Assembly: GCA_002224055.1 (NCBI GenBank)
Contig: AZLU01000004.1
Location: forward strand, 244,735 to 308,734
Direction of reading: 5' to 3'
DNA: 64,000 nt
Source: Pezizomycotina sp. ARF18
Taxonomy: Eukaryota; Ascomycota
The position numbers were made by a program, and so were the translations under genes. This document shows, piece after piece, positions 15,331 through 28,590 of the stretch. The first letter of the stretch is position 1. The number at the start of each line of letters is the position of its first letter. The notes below the pieces were generated by a model. The model had not been told where the DNA came from and did not search any database. It worked only from the letters and a program-made list of their open reading frames with translations.

Positions 15331-17048
15331 CTAGGATATCCTCCGGGGAACCAGAGGACTGTCGACTGGTTATCGGTGGAAAAAAGGACGAACGGGATGG
15401 AATCTCTGATTGAAAGGAAAGGGAATTGATGGAAGAATAGGTGATTAGAATTCCCACCCTCTTTCGTCAAGAGATTTGAAAAAGAAACGAATCCACTATC
15501 CAGTGTCCACCCCTCGATTAGAATTTTTGTTGACAGCGTAATTTAAATTTTTCCTTGTTGGGTGGTGGTGAGATTATATAAAGGGAATGGAAGTAAGTAA
15601 CTTCAAGTAAGAAAAAGGATTGTCCCTTTGGAAATTAAAATTAACAATTTTTAAGGAGTTAGCGAAATCCACACACAAAGAAATAGGTAATAAGTGCCTC
15701 AACTGCAGCTAATAAAAAAGTCTTCTCCGCCACTAAAATACATTCACGAATAGAAAAAAGAAAAGCGAATGGAAGAATAGATCGATCTACAGATTTTAAA
15801 ACTAATGAGAAATCCACGCGAGATCCGTTTTTGCGAGGTAAGGATAAGCTGAATAGATATGAAACGCCGCTGCCCGTTCAAGTATTTAAACCGCCATGAC
15901 AGACATCGTAGAGACTGAAGAGACGAGACGAAGAGACGATGGTTTTTATTAGATTCAACAAATATTAGCAATTCAAAAACACACGAACTATTTACATCAT
16001 CATTCGCATATGCTAAGAAATCCTTCTGGTTTAGCCTTTTTCTCCCAAAGTTTTTTTTTTTTTTTGTTTCCGGCTGGCCGCTGCCGGATGAGATCAGCGG
16101 AAAGAGAAGAAAAGAGAAAAAAAAAGTTTAAAAATCAAAAAAGTAGGCGACGAAAATCATCCTTTTCACGTTTCTGGACCTGTCGCTTTGGTGCCATATT
16201 AGGTTTCTTTCTTTTTTCCTTGTGCGATACAAGAAAGGATTAGCGACTGGTCGCGTTGGAGCCAGTAAGAATTCAAGGACCACGTCGCCACAGATGTCCC
16301 TTTTGTGGCTCATATACCATGATGCAATTGCTCGTCGTCACCCCCCTCGTGGCTAAGTTATCTGTGGGGGCAAAAGCAGGCATTCTTCTCAACTCCATCC
16401 TTCGTGAAGCCTTGATATCCGGAACTGATTGAAGCCAAGAGTCGCTTCTAATTGAAAATATAGTGAAGCGAACGTAGATATCACTTCAAGACTGGAGATA
16501 GGTAGGATATATGCTAGCTAGAAGTCTGGGAACGTGGGAACGGAGAATATAAATCGAATGTTATCGTTGCACACTGAAAAGTAAAGGAATACCACCAACC
16601 AAACATTGGAATGGTTGCGAAGGTCCTTTTGTTTTAGTTTAATAGATAGCGCGAAACTTACGCGATGAGTGAGGATTGAAGCGTTCTTTGGTGTTGTGGC
16701 ACAGCCAAGATCAAGAAAGGAAAATTGTCAATGGGGCTACAACTGGGTTTATCCTTTATTCCTTATCGTTAACGAGTCCAAGGTTTCCTTCCATATTGAA
16801 TAGGGAAAAAAAAGCCCAGAAATCAAAGGCACCGGAATTGCCAAGCAGAACAATCTAATTGTTATTCTGATGAGGATATTAGAAAGCCAAAGTAAAATGA
16901 GAGATTAGTTGATGTCATCCGAACTCGAATAATAAATAGAGCAAGGGCAACCCTTTAAAGAAGGCAGTAGGAAAAATGTTGTATATTGGGTGCGGCACAT
17001 CGATCTTATAATTTTTGTTCAACCTGGTCGCAGGATCATGGGTTTGGC

Positions 17049-17076
17049 AAAAAAAAAAAAAAAAAAAAAAAAAAAA
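17049..17076. repeat. A28 homopolymer
   Basis: Uninterrupted run of 28 A. Confidence 0.9.
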
Positions 17077-18592
17077 TGTGTCGTACGTTCAAAATGGAAC
17101 AGCGTTGGAACAAAACGGGTAGGTGATGAACTTGTAGGGTCGCTTTTTCGAAATTATATTCTTCATTGCGACCGAAAATATACCGCCTTCTATTTGATGC
17201 TGACAAGGCTAGTAAGGAAGTATATTTAGACTTGTCCGGCCCTCGTGGCTGCCTTCCGTCCGTCCAAGTTTAAACGAGCTCTAGGTGTTCATTTTGGGCA
17301 AGGATTGCGAAGAAATTATTGTTGAAAGGTTCGAAAACTTCGTCGAGTGGAAATTCGAATTGAGGAGGCGAAGCCTAATTATTTTATTCTGCAATATCTC
17401 ATCTCGTTAGCTTTTATATAGATACCATCGATTTTTGCGCCTGCAATTACCGATAATTTTCCCCAGAAAAAAAAAATAAAAGAAAAAAAAAATCAAGACT
17501 TTCAATTGAACAAGCATTGACTTGAGCCCAAGAATAATGAAAAAGCTTGTCCTCCGACTCGTATCTTCTTCCCTTGTGATGATTGGGTGTCTGCCGTTTC
17601 CCACACTCGGAAGCTAATCAACTCTTTTGCGCCACACAAAAATGTCGCAATCGGCGATGATGATATCTCTTGTCTTCTAGCTGGACGTTCAGCAGCCGGA
17701 TGCCTCTGGTGGGGTGCTAAAGTACGTGAGCCTCAAATGTCGACAATGATCAAGTCGAGGATATATTTGTTCCTCTCAGTCCACTCACCGGTCTGGGACT
17801 GCAGCAGGCTGCAGGAATGTCCCCTCCACGTCGTATTTTTCGACCATCAGGAAGAGAGAGCCATCCTGAAGTGATGACGCCTTGGGCTCTTATCATATCT
17901 CCAAAATCTACCTATTTAAAGGGCTAGGGACACGATAAGGAAATGCGTAACTGGCCTTGTATGGCGTTAGTAGTTTTTTTTACTTCCCCTGCTCTTATCT
18001 CTACCTGCCGCACAGTTTTTTTTTTTTTTTTTTTTCTCAAAATCCACATGTGCCTGCCGATTCTTCCACCCCCTCCCAGCGGAGAGTAGTATTGCAGGAG
18101 ATAGACGGAGAAAAAGAAGGCTCGAATGGAACAATTGGAATAAAAAGGAAGTGATGATGTGATGAGGAGGAGGGGGGAAGATTCGGATACCTAAAGACAA
18201 AAGAGAGGAAGAGATAGATTGCGTCCTTTGTGGGTTTCTTGAATTTAAATATTTTTCGACAGATGGTGATCAACCCAAAATTATACGAAAAAATAAAAAT
18301 ATGCCTGTCAAGTAGATTTTTATCTAATAGATAGCGATTTCTCGATGAGGTCAATCATGTCGTCGCCTTCTCTCATGAAATAATTATATATTATATTATA
18401 TTATATTTATTTTATTATATTTATTTTATTTATATTTATTCCTAATATCTTCAGTTCAATTTTTCTTCCACCTCCAGCTCTCTCATAATCAAACCTTTTC
18501 CTCCACGTTCTTTTCCAAGCAGTAAGAATTTTGCTGGTCGAGACCGCATCGCAAACACGAGGGGCAAAACGAAGAAACTTAATACCTTAAAC

Positions 18593-18624
18593 ATTATTAT
18601 TATTATTATATTATTATTATTATT
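18593..18624. repeat. (TTA)n microsatellite
   Basis: About ten TTA/ATT units with one interruption, next to the AT-rich stretch at 18380-18440. Confidence 0.9.
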
Positions 18625-19293
18625 TCTGTATAGATAGCTTCGTGGCTCATTGCTTGCTTTCCGCTCTTCAATAATAAAACAGATTAGAACTTACTTAGTA
18701 ATTAGGTTTTTGCTGGAAACCGTTCCTACTATCCTACCAAAAGGATGATAACCATTCGAAGTCTACGGTGAATGAATGTCTTTGATCATAAGTCATTTGT
18801 CTCTACAAAGGAACCAGAGACATTCGTTCGATACCGGACAGGTCTTTCTACAACGGCCTACTCTTCATGGACGATTGAGAAACAGACCTCCCTCTGCCGT
18901 ATTTACTCTTTATATCGAATATTTATTATGTTATTCTTCTTCCTTCAATTCTTTCCGATATCTATCCTCTTGGAAGTTTTTTAATTTCCTTTAAAGCTTC
19001 TGGGGTGACATTTCCACCCCTACCGGCAGCTCGACTAGGGGTCTGACCGTCACCAAATATAGCGCCCCACCTAATCTCGGCATCGACAACCGGGGCCAAA
19101 ATCCTTTAAGCTTCTGCAGCGGATTCTGGAGACCCACTGGCGTGTGGCCTCTGGCTACCATATTATTTGACTGAAAATCCTTCGAACACGACCCGGGCTC
19201 GTTCGTTCTTCATTTCTTTTCAATTAATTGAACTTTTACCAAAAAATCTTTCTGCTTATTGTTGATCCGGATTTCTGCGGTCAGAGGAGGATA

Positions 19294-22006
19294 ATGACGG
19301 CCGTTACTAATGGCGCACCTCTCCGCGACAGAGCGGCGCCAAACGTTGCCAGCCCAGAAGTGCGGCAGTCTCCCATAGCTATAGGCGACTTTGCAATGAA
19401 ATTTTCAGACGGATTCCCAGTGGCCCAAAAACCAATACCAGCTCGTTCGCAAACATGGAACGATAACTCGAGACCGCCGGGGCCGATGCTACGGAACCTA
19501 GGCCTCGATACTCAAATCAACAGCGGTATTCTTTACCTTACCACCACCTCCAAATCCTTCAAATCGTCAGCTCGAAAGACGACATTCCTATGCTCCTACC
19601 ATCTCTTCGCCTTTAAACCCTTTAGAACCATCAAACCTAGCAGTGTCGACGACCTTGCCTTGATTGGAGGAAGTAGTAGCAGTAGCGGTGCGCTAAGCAG
19701 GTCGACTAGCAGCGAGAATACAAATTCGAGAAAGTCGCAAAGCTCAGATGCCTCAATACGGGTCGACCGGATTCCAAAGCTATATTTTTATCCGAAAGCC
19801 ACCAATCCTAGCACGGAGAAATTCGAACAAGTTGAGAAAAAAAGGACCTTCTGTTATAGCTCCTAATCAAATACAGACTAGCAGATACTCCGTGGGGTCT
19901 TTACATAACCTGGGGAGAAGCTACGACAGATATCCCCGCTTTTACTTTGATCCATGGGTCGCAAGGTCGAAAGAGATCGTTTGTCATCAGAGGGTCCGGT
20001 ACCTGAAGTCGATCCTGAGAAGGAATTCTCGCCTTATATAGACGACAGAATCGGTGCCAAATGCCGTACGTCGAAGGCGCATTCCCAATGTTTCTTGAAG
20101 ATAAAGAAGGCGATGATTACCTTCACGAGCCGGATCCATCTTACGACAAGGGCAGAAGGATGCCAACGCTCAAAAGAGTTGGGTTTCGGGGGTCTTTAAC
20201 GTTTCTTTTTCTTTCTGTTATCTCTCGGGCTCGTCATAGTATTCATCGTGGTTCCGGTAGTGACCTTCTCTTCGGGTAAAGTGGGTAGAAATTATTTCAC
20301 CCTGCGAAGCCAAATGATTGGTCGACTGTGAACAGCCGTGTATATTCGAACGTGAAGGGATAAGGATGAATATGGTCGATCCGGATACACCACGTTCCGC
20401 TTATACTCGCAAATCCGTGAACGGAGAATACTCTAAATCTCGTGTTTAGCGATGAATTTAACGAAGATGGGCGGACGTTCTACACGGGTGATGACCAATT
20501 TTGGGAAGCGGTCAATTTGAACTATCACGCTACGGGAGACATGGAGGTATGTGTTCTTGCGCCGTCTGTGTGATGCATATCTACTGACGATTTATCCCTT
20601 TTAAAGTGGTACGACGAAGACGCGATTACAACGAAAGATGGAACTTTACGGATACGCTTCGACAGTTCCGGAACCACGATCTAAACTATCGATCTGGAAT
20701 GTTACAATCATGGAACAAGTTATGCTTTAAGGGAGGGGTGCTGGAAGTTTCTGTTTCTCTCCTGGACCCGCTGGAGTTCCAGGATTGTGGCCAGGTAGGT
20801 AAATCTTCGACATTCACTCTTCGTCTTTGTATACTGACATAGATTTCCTCTACATCAAGGTATCTGGACCCTCGGGAATCTCGCTAGGTAAGCACTTTTG
20901 CCCTTTGGTTTTCTGCTTCCTGAGACTAATGTCTTGTCTAGACCGGGATACTCGGCAACAAGCGAAGGACTTTGGCCATATTCTTACAACGAGTGCGACG
21001 TCGGAATCACGCCAAACCAGTCGAGCACCGATGGTATTTCGTATCTGCCAGGCCAAAAGTTGAATTCATGCACTTGCAAAGGAGAAGACCATCCGAATCG
21101 GGTGTTGGGCGTGGGGCACCAGAGATCGACGTTTTCGAAGCAAGCGCCAACGGTGACTTGAAGCTAGGAGTTGTCACCCAGTCGTACGTCATGTTATTCT
21201 AGGTTTTTACTGGTGGGAGTATTGCTAAAAAGTTAAATTGTCCCCTATAGACTCCAAGTAGCACCCTTCGATATATGGTACCAACCCAATTACGACTTCA
21301 TATCAATCTACAACAATCAGTCACTGCCATGAATGCATACAGAGGAGGTGTCTATCAACAGGCCATCAGCGGCGTGACTACTTTGAACAACAATTGGTAC
21401 GACGGCAAGCAGTACCAAAGTACGCGTTTGAATATCAAACCAAAAGCAAAAAGAGTGCGGGTTTTATCACCTGGTTCGTTGGAGACGACCAGGCGTTCAC
21501 ATTGTGGGAGAGGCGACCGGACCAACGGCAACGTCAAGAATCGGGACATTAGTTTGGAACCGATGAGCATCATCCTGAACCTGGGGTTGAGCGGCGGTTG
21601 GACGTGGATCGATACGCCGAACCTGAAGTAAGAAGATAGTTGTATTGAATTTTAGCTTGCGAGTATTTAAGAACTAACGAGTGAAAAATCAGATTCCCGA
21701 CCACGATGTACATTGATTACGTCCGTATATACAACCTCCAAACGCTCAGTCTCTCACCTGCGATCCTCCGGGTTTCCCAACAACGCAGTATATCCAAGAC
21801 CATCTGAAGGCGTATCAGATATGGAACTACACTGTAAGTTTGAGTTGATTAGTCGATCCAATGCTCGTAATGAAGGTTTTCTAACACGTTTAATGATTTG
21901 TAGACTTGGATGACACCGGCTACGACTGGCCGAAAACTCGCTTATGAACAATGCTGAGCATCTCAGCATCTTCCGACAAAACTACGATTACGATGGTTCT
22001 CCTTAA
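19294..22006 (+). CDS. kre6: Kre6/Skn1-family GH16 protein for cell-wall beta-1,6-glucan
   Basis: Type II membrane protein of the secretory pathway needed for beta-1,6-glucan assembly (family knowledge; GH16 fold). Start [16 protein letters not shown] at 19294. A Ser-rich cytosolic region ([19 protein letters not shown]) leads to [20 protein letters not shown] and [19 protein letters not shown], the single membrane segment near 20.16-20.26 kb. The lumenal enzyme domain shows [64 protein letters not shown] and the catalytic [11 protein letters not shown] (glutamates of the ExDxxE motif). Then come [28 protein letters not shown]-like, and [20 protein letters not shown] with [10 protein letters not shown]. 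The end reads WPKNSLMNN after one A is restored, which moves the stop to 22004-22006. Introns of about 60 nt lie near 20.55, 20.8, 20.9, 21.2, 21.65 and 21.85 kb. Several frame breaks. Confidence 0.92.
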
Positions 22007-22873
22007 TGAACCAGCGGTTTTTTATGCGACCTTTTAGCATCACCACGTTTTCGATACCTTCGAGTTTATCCTTCTTTCCCTTATCTTCCAGACCTGCCCT
22101 CTCTCTCCCCCCTCTTTCTTTTTTTTTTTGCCTGTCTTGTAGAATTTTATTTTGCAAGGCATTTCCCTTCATAACAAGCATTATGAGGTCTATATTGGTT
22201 GGCGTAACCATTAGAATTGTTCGAACACTTCCGGTCTTCTTTTCCTATTGCATTTCTTTCAACACTGCAACACTTAAAAAACGGAGAGTACCTTCCTTTT
22301 TTCACCTTCTCTCCCAACTCGGATTGTGGATATCATAACATTTCTCTAATCTTCTCCAGTCTGTAGCATGATTTATCCTCCTCATCTCCTAATTTTGTTT
22401 CCTATATTTGTGGATGTTTTTTTTTTGGGGGGGGGTTGGGGGGGTTTAGGCAGTTTGGTTTTTTGTTATATAAAGAGAACCTTTGAGGACTCTATTTCTT
22501 CTGGCCCATTTGGTTATTTTGCGGCCGGGTCTTTTTTCTTGTAGATATTTCCAGAGTCCATATGGGTTTTTAAAGTTTTTATGAAGTGGACTGCAAAGCT
22601 TGTACGATATATATGACAAATTTTATAGGAATCAATATTGTTTAATCTTTGACAGAAGATGTTCATTGTGCGCGTGGTAGCGAATATTCAATATTGCAAG
22701 TGTTGTAAATAGTATGATATTCTCGTGCATAACCTATAATTTAGAGCAGATAAAACCTAAAAAACTAACAATGGCTAGAAGTATATAGAACAGAAGGAAA
22801 AAAAAAAAGGCTTCAATTCGTCATGAGATGAATACTAGAATAGATATGTTGTATAAATAAAGAAAAAGAGAAA
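22007..22873. other. Convergent 3' region between kre6 and the patatin gene
   Basis: AT-rich with a T8/G10 homopolymer junction near 22420-22445. No gene seen. The frame at 22006-22338 is low-complexity pyrimidine-rich translation. Confidence 0.6.
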
Positions 22874-25800
22874 TTATCTATAACTCCCCAACTCCGCCGG
22901 TCCTCTTGGCATAGTCCCCTCCAACTCAACAAATCTCGAATCATTCGGCACCGGCCTCAAACTATCCCCATCCCTAGAAGCGTTCGAATGCGAGAGTTCT
23001 TCCGCAACCTATTCCCCCCGCCGCTATTCCGCGTCATATTGCTAAAGTAGCTCTTCGCCGCCGCGCCGAGGTTTCCGGGGGAGGTGCGACCGCCGCCGCT
23101 TGAATCACGCCTAAATAGGGAGTTACGCCGTGAGCGGGGCGCGGCGCTGAGGTTGATGTTTCCATCATTGGAGGTGGGTGGCGGCTTCGTGGAGCGTGCT
23201 GCCGGTGTTTGTACGCGGAGGCGGGCTGTAATGATAGCTGTGGCTGCTTGGGGAGTGTGGGTTCGAGGTGGAGCTGCTTTCAGGACGGTAGTCGGTTCGT
23301 CCGTTACTGTTGCTGTTTCGTATCTATTAGATGAAGATGGTTGCTGTTGCTGTTGCCCGGAGGAGTGCTTGCGCCTGTGTTTGTGGGATTGGCGAGGGGG
23401 TCCTGGTATGGTGAAAAAGGTAGGACGGGAGTTGTTCTGGGTGAGTTGGCGGTAAGTTCGCCTGGAGGGACGTTAAATTGGCGTAGTTCTAGAAGTTTTT
23501 GATATTAGTAAAAAGGAAAGAGATAACAAGAGTGAGAACATCCGGAGATGATTCTGGATAAATTTGGGGAATTGCATACCTTTCAAACTGCAAGGAAATC
23601 CAGAAATCGGTATCTCAGAGACAATTGAGTAGTCTGGTCGAAAGCAGTTTTGTGAAGCTTGACGGAGATCTCCATCTCGGAATTCTCGTCCTCGCTTCCA
23701 ATGGTGATATCTGGTATCACCAAAACTCTCGCCTCGTGCGACGCTAGCGACGACGGCTTGCCGGTCGAAATCGACGTGCTTGACGCCATGAGGTGTTTAT
23801 ATCTGAGATTGTATACAGAGAAAAACTCGACTCGCTGGACGAGGAGCTTCAGAGCCGGGTCACCCTTTTGAAGTCTGCATAAGATCTGCCTTTTACTTTG
23901 TAAAAAGGCACGCCGCCTCTTTCGTCGCTCGTTGCCTTTTCAGGGTGGAAATAGAAAAGTTTCGCGACGAGAGTGCGGGCGAGTTCCTCAAGATGCTGAC
24001 ACGCCTCAAGACCGCCCCCGGGCGCTTTAGGGTTGAAGTAGTCGTCGACTTTTTCCTCCAATGTCTCTATCTGCCTCCATTCATCAAGGCGGCAGGACCT
24101 TTCTGAGAATCTTGGATTGAGCCTATGGTGGATGCTCGACTTGAATATACTCGTGTCTTTCTTGAAATGGTTCCAGGTCCGCTCTCCGTGGGTCCTCTCG
24201 AGGTACCTATTAAAGAGCGCTTGCGTACTCGTAAGATTGAACATGGCTGGCAGCTCAATGGTATACTTTGGAGTGATAACCCGTTCCGAGAGATAGCAGG
24301 TAGTCCATGCGCGACCCAGGCAAATACGCTTGGTCTCCTCGAGAGCACGCTTAACAGGGTTATTGGTATCTATCGCGCCGTCGAAGTACACTTGCTTTGT
24401 CTCTTTCTTGCAATATGGTGTGAAGTATATTGGGGCGGCGGATGTTGCGAGGCCACTGGGGTTATAAAAAAAAAGCACTGACATACTGAACGTTGGCGTT
24501 TTAAGAATGGTAATGAAAATTTCTGGTCGACTTACGCTTCCAGGCCTTCAATTCTTCGTCTGGATTTTCACCTCGTTCAAAGTCATTGTAATCGTCATCT
24601 GGAATTCGATGTAAGTATTAGTACACGGGCCATTTTTTCCCAAGGGTGAAGAATACCTATAACAGTCGTATGATTATAGTTCGCGATCATACAAGGAGTG
24701 GTTCCTGTGCAACCGGTGGCGTCAGTAAACCAATTGCTATAAACCTCTCTGGCATGGGAACAGACTACTTCGTTCTTAACTGCCGTCACTGCCACCTTAA
24801 TAGGGCATTGCTTTCCGGTTTCCATGGCGCTTCCAAAAAGAGATATCTCTTTTTCTACTTTTAGAAGACTCTTCAACTCATTCTCAAGCGTGCTGTGCGG
24901 TATATGCTGCCCAAAGCCTGGCAGAGATGAAAAACGCCTTTGAAAGCTTGGTTGCGTAAGGCTTTGAATTACGCCGTTGCCGCCGGCACGATTGAATTCA
25001 AAGGTCTTCTTGCTGATCTCCTTAATTTTTGTATTAAGGATTTAATGTCTAAATCGGTCATGGATAGTCCGAGAGCAATTATTCCACCTGATATTCATTA
25101 GCTCGCTCGCAGGAAATGATTAGTTCATGGGCGGCGCGCTTACCAGTGCTAGTGCCAACAATCAATCAAAAAATCTTGATATGGGCACTCCAAGGTCGAT
25201 CATCTTCTCGAGCCTTTGGAGCATTTTTAACTCGATGATGCCCTTGACTCCTCCGCCATCTAGGGTAAGTACTCGAGTGCCGGCATATCGAGGCTTTACC
25301 TGATGAACTTGACGTTCCTCAAAGCTCTGCCCACAAAACACACATTTTGATACTTCGTGAGCAAACTCGACGTCGTGCGATCCGTACCGAAGTCCTTGAA
25401 ACATTCTCGCACAGTGCGTGGCTGCATGGGAGAACGACGTGAGGGACTGATCTAAGCACGAGAAGCATGTTTTAAAGCTCGTCGTTGCTTGCCAGAATTT
25501 ATCCAGGTCTGGAGACGCGAGGATGTTTAAACGCTGCCGGATGATTGCTACTTCTGGATCGGAGGATCCGGCAAAACCTGGACGGCTAGGGTTGACTGCT
25601 CTATAGCGATCAACGAACGCGTATTTGATGGCTAAGCAGTGGTCCCGCTTGCATTTGTCGATGTCCGCCGGCTCAAAGCTTCCGTACTGCGGTCTTTTGG
25701 CATCAATCGAACGGTGGCTGTGGCAGAGGCGTAAGTCACTACATTAGCAAGATCCACAGCGATTGTTTCTCGTCATCGATGTCCTTGGGTGACATGCCTC

Positions 25801-27846
25801 GTGTGATTTTCATATCTGCAACCGCACTTGCTGCCGTCAGAGCAGATAAACTTGCAGGTCGAGTGAAAGCGAAGAAAGGTATCGATGCCATTGGAGCAGG
25901 TTTCTGCGAAAGATCTGTCGAACGTCTGTTCAGGTTCGGCGCCTGTAAATCGTATGAGGGAAGTGATGAGCTGAAGTTCAGGCCATTTTTTATTTTATTT
26001 TATTTTATTCAAAAAAAATTTTTTGTTTATCATTTGAGGCGAAAGATGGTATATCTGCAGGTGTCGGTGACGACGACCGCGATTATCAATAATCAATTTA
26101 AACGCTGGCAACTTACGAATTTGATTTCCTCTCAACGCGACATTCACGAGACTCGAAGCAACCAACCCAAGGGAACGCCTTCCACGCCTTTTCATTATCG
26201 AATGACTCGATCTGAATCAGCAACTTCGTTATATGGTCCTCCATAGTTTTGGGGTCCGGGCTGTTCTTCCGTGTCGCTTCATAAAAGTCGAAGGGCTTGT
26301 CTGAGATAGCGAAGTGCTCGAGCGCGAGGTCAAACAAGCGGCCATATCGTTGACGTTATAAAGGGTCCAGCGCCTTAAGCCTGCCATCTTCTTTCTTCCG
26401 CTGCATCATTGATGAGGCTTCTTAAGGTGTTGTACTGGCGATATAATGCTCCCTTGGGATCCCGTCAAGCCCTTTCAAAGGTACGTAGCAGACGTTGATC
26501 CTGCTGAAGAACTTCCTCACCAGATCCATGGTGTCAAATATGCGATACCTTCCGGAGTATCAGGTTGATTAATAGTGTTTACTACTTCCTGCAGCTTCGC
26601 AGAATCTTCCCACACCTTGTCTTTCAGGTTTCCCAGGAGGAGCTTTACAGCGTTTGCGGGGTTGAAGTAGGACTCATAATGCTCAGACGGCTTATTCAGC
26701 ATCAAAATGAGAGCTTTATCTGCTGAGTGGTTCATCGAAGCATCAAGACCCGAGGAACACCATTCCAGCAATCTTTTGATGTCAGCCATGATCTGCTTCG
26801 TATTGTTTATGACGAAAACGATCACGTCTGAAAAGACATATACGAATCGAGGATAAAGGTCCTCGACGATTTCCGAGCGAGCTCCTCTTGTATAGTGCGC
26901 GCAGTAATTTCGAGGCGCCGCAGAAGAATTTGGGACTCATCGTCTCCCAACTCAACGATCTTCGTGGGTTATGCTGATGTGCATACTCCGAGTTCGTCGT
27001 AGCGTTGCTTCCTCGAAACCCTTCGCAGTCGCAAAGAGCAAGGGTCGGTCGGTGGATGCGGTTTCAGGGTCCAGGTACAAATGGACTCCGAGCTTGTGGG
27101 CTCATTGCCATGCTCGTCGTTATGTATCGCAGACACCGGGGCTGTGAAGGCGTCGCCACTTGCTATACGATTTCCGTTTTCGTTTTTCGAAGTGGTTATT
27201 AACGCTTTGATTAGGGTTGACTTTCCAACGCCAGTATCACCGATGAAGGAACAAGGCAAGGAAGGTTTTTGATGGCGGTCGATCCTGGGCCTGGCCGATG
27301 CCGTTTCGCGCCAGCTCGAGAAATCTATCGGTACTTCAAGGACTGCAACCCCGTCTTCGGAGTTCACTTCGGCCTTGAACCACCGGGCCCTGCGATCTCT
27401 CTTGTGGAGCTCTCTTTGTTTAAGCTCGTCCGTCTCAGAATAGAGAATTGATTCACTTGAAGGTCTTCCATAAAGGCCTCAGGTTGGTGACTTGCGCGTC
27501 CCAAACGAGGCAACATTGCGTCCCAGCAGGTAAGATGTGCCCTACTCATACAATTGACGTCTATAGGGCATTCTGCACATTGGTCGATACACAATGCCGG
27601 AAAGTCGGTCGACTCGCTATGCGTCCTTTATCGCAACTACATAATCTTAAGGACGCTTCGGGGCACCGTGGTTTTCGACCACAGTATCCGCATTGGCTAT
27701 ACTTGCTTAATGCCTGGATTTCCGTTATGATGTTAGCAGTTGACCTGGATAAAGGCAATTTTATGGGAGGAAGATAATGAGAATATGGATTTAGGACGAA
27801 ATAATGAATTTGAGAAAGCCAGACTCACTGTTACAGGTTCAGACAT
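22874..27846 (-). CDS. Zinc-finger / P-loop GTPase / patatin-like phospholipase protein
   Basis: Large fungal protein resembling proteins often named FabD/lysophospholipase-like; role unknown, possibly NLR-like defence. Exon 1 (27829-27846) encodes MSEPVT, then gtgagt. After a 115-nt intron with a CTAAC branch, ALSKYSQCGYCGRKPRCPEA starts an N-terminal Cys-rich region (LCSCDKG, LCIDQCAECPIDV). The GTPase-like part has Walker A FIGDTGVGKSTLIKALI (about 27225-27260), a DCEGF motif near 27030 and FSDVIVFVINNTKQ. A middle Cys/His part (TCFSCLDQSLTSFSHAATHC, then SKCVFCGQS) precedes the patatin domain: oxyanion-hole LTLDGGGVKGIIELKML, nucleophile GTSTG split by an intron near 25150, and Asp-Gly dyad VYFDGAIDTNNPV near 24390. 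The Gln/Ser-rich tail ends RGPAELGSYR-stop. All catalytic residues are present. Several single-base frame breaks, for example one T lost before GTSTG. Confidence 0.82.
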
Positions 27847-28590
27847 AATTCGAGATGTCTTGATCAGAGATTCTTCTACAAGACTTTACAAATTAGATTT
27901 TTCTAAAGATGACAAGCTTTTGCAGCGAAGGCATATAAGGTATTTCCCTCTCTTACAGACCCTCGAAAACGCGAGAATTTTAAAAAAACATTTGAATTAA
28001 TTCATTTTCACTTCGCATCTGATCATCAAGGCACTACGAGAGGCGCAGCGACTGGGGCCAAACTTAGATCGGTCTCGAGTCATAGCCTCGTTTTTTTCGT
28101 CAACCATCTGTAATAGTATCTGTATAAGTAATCGCGCCCCTCTCCGCGAACAAATTCACATGCAGCCTGCAGAAAGGTGGCACTCCAGCCGCACAGGTGT
28201 TGTACTTTGGGTGATGTACCTCGAACTAGTGTCTTTCATGCTTGTTTCCGTTGTTTCCCTTTTTTTTTTTTTTTTTTTCCCTGCTCCCGGAATGTAGCTG
28301 TTGGCGCATATTCTTGGGACGCGTATTAGAGTATATTTCTATATTATTGTTCGTGAAACAATATGCTAACCAATGTTGATTTTGATTCATTCTCTTTTAA
28401 AAGGCGGAGTACTAATTTTAGGTACAGGTTACAGTCTCAGTTGGTGTACGACGTCTGGGCTTCCAAGAGCGTCGTCAGGTAATATTACAAAGTCGAGAAG
28501 AAAAAATGACAATCACACGACAAACATTCCACAGCTACTTACACCAAACCAAAGCAGTAAAGAAGGGCTTTGAGCTGGTCCCAAAGAGGC
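27847..28590. other. Spacer between the permease 3' end and the patatin gene 5' end
   Basis: Both flanking genes run on the minus strand. This 740 bp should hold the patatin-gene promoter and the permease polyadenylation region. A T19 run lies at 28260-28278. No gene seen. Confidence 0.6.

Larger units (their letters stand above)
15331..19293. other. Divergent intergenic region between srf1 and kre6
   Basis: Nearly 4 kb separates two divergent starts. I find no exon chain. The GC-richer patch at 17.5-17.9 kb has a 95-codon open frame without recognisable features. The region holds an A28 run, a T20 run and AT/TTA repeats at 18.38-18.63 kb. It presumably contains both promoters. Confidence 0.55.
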
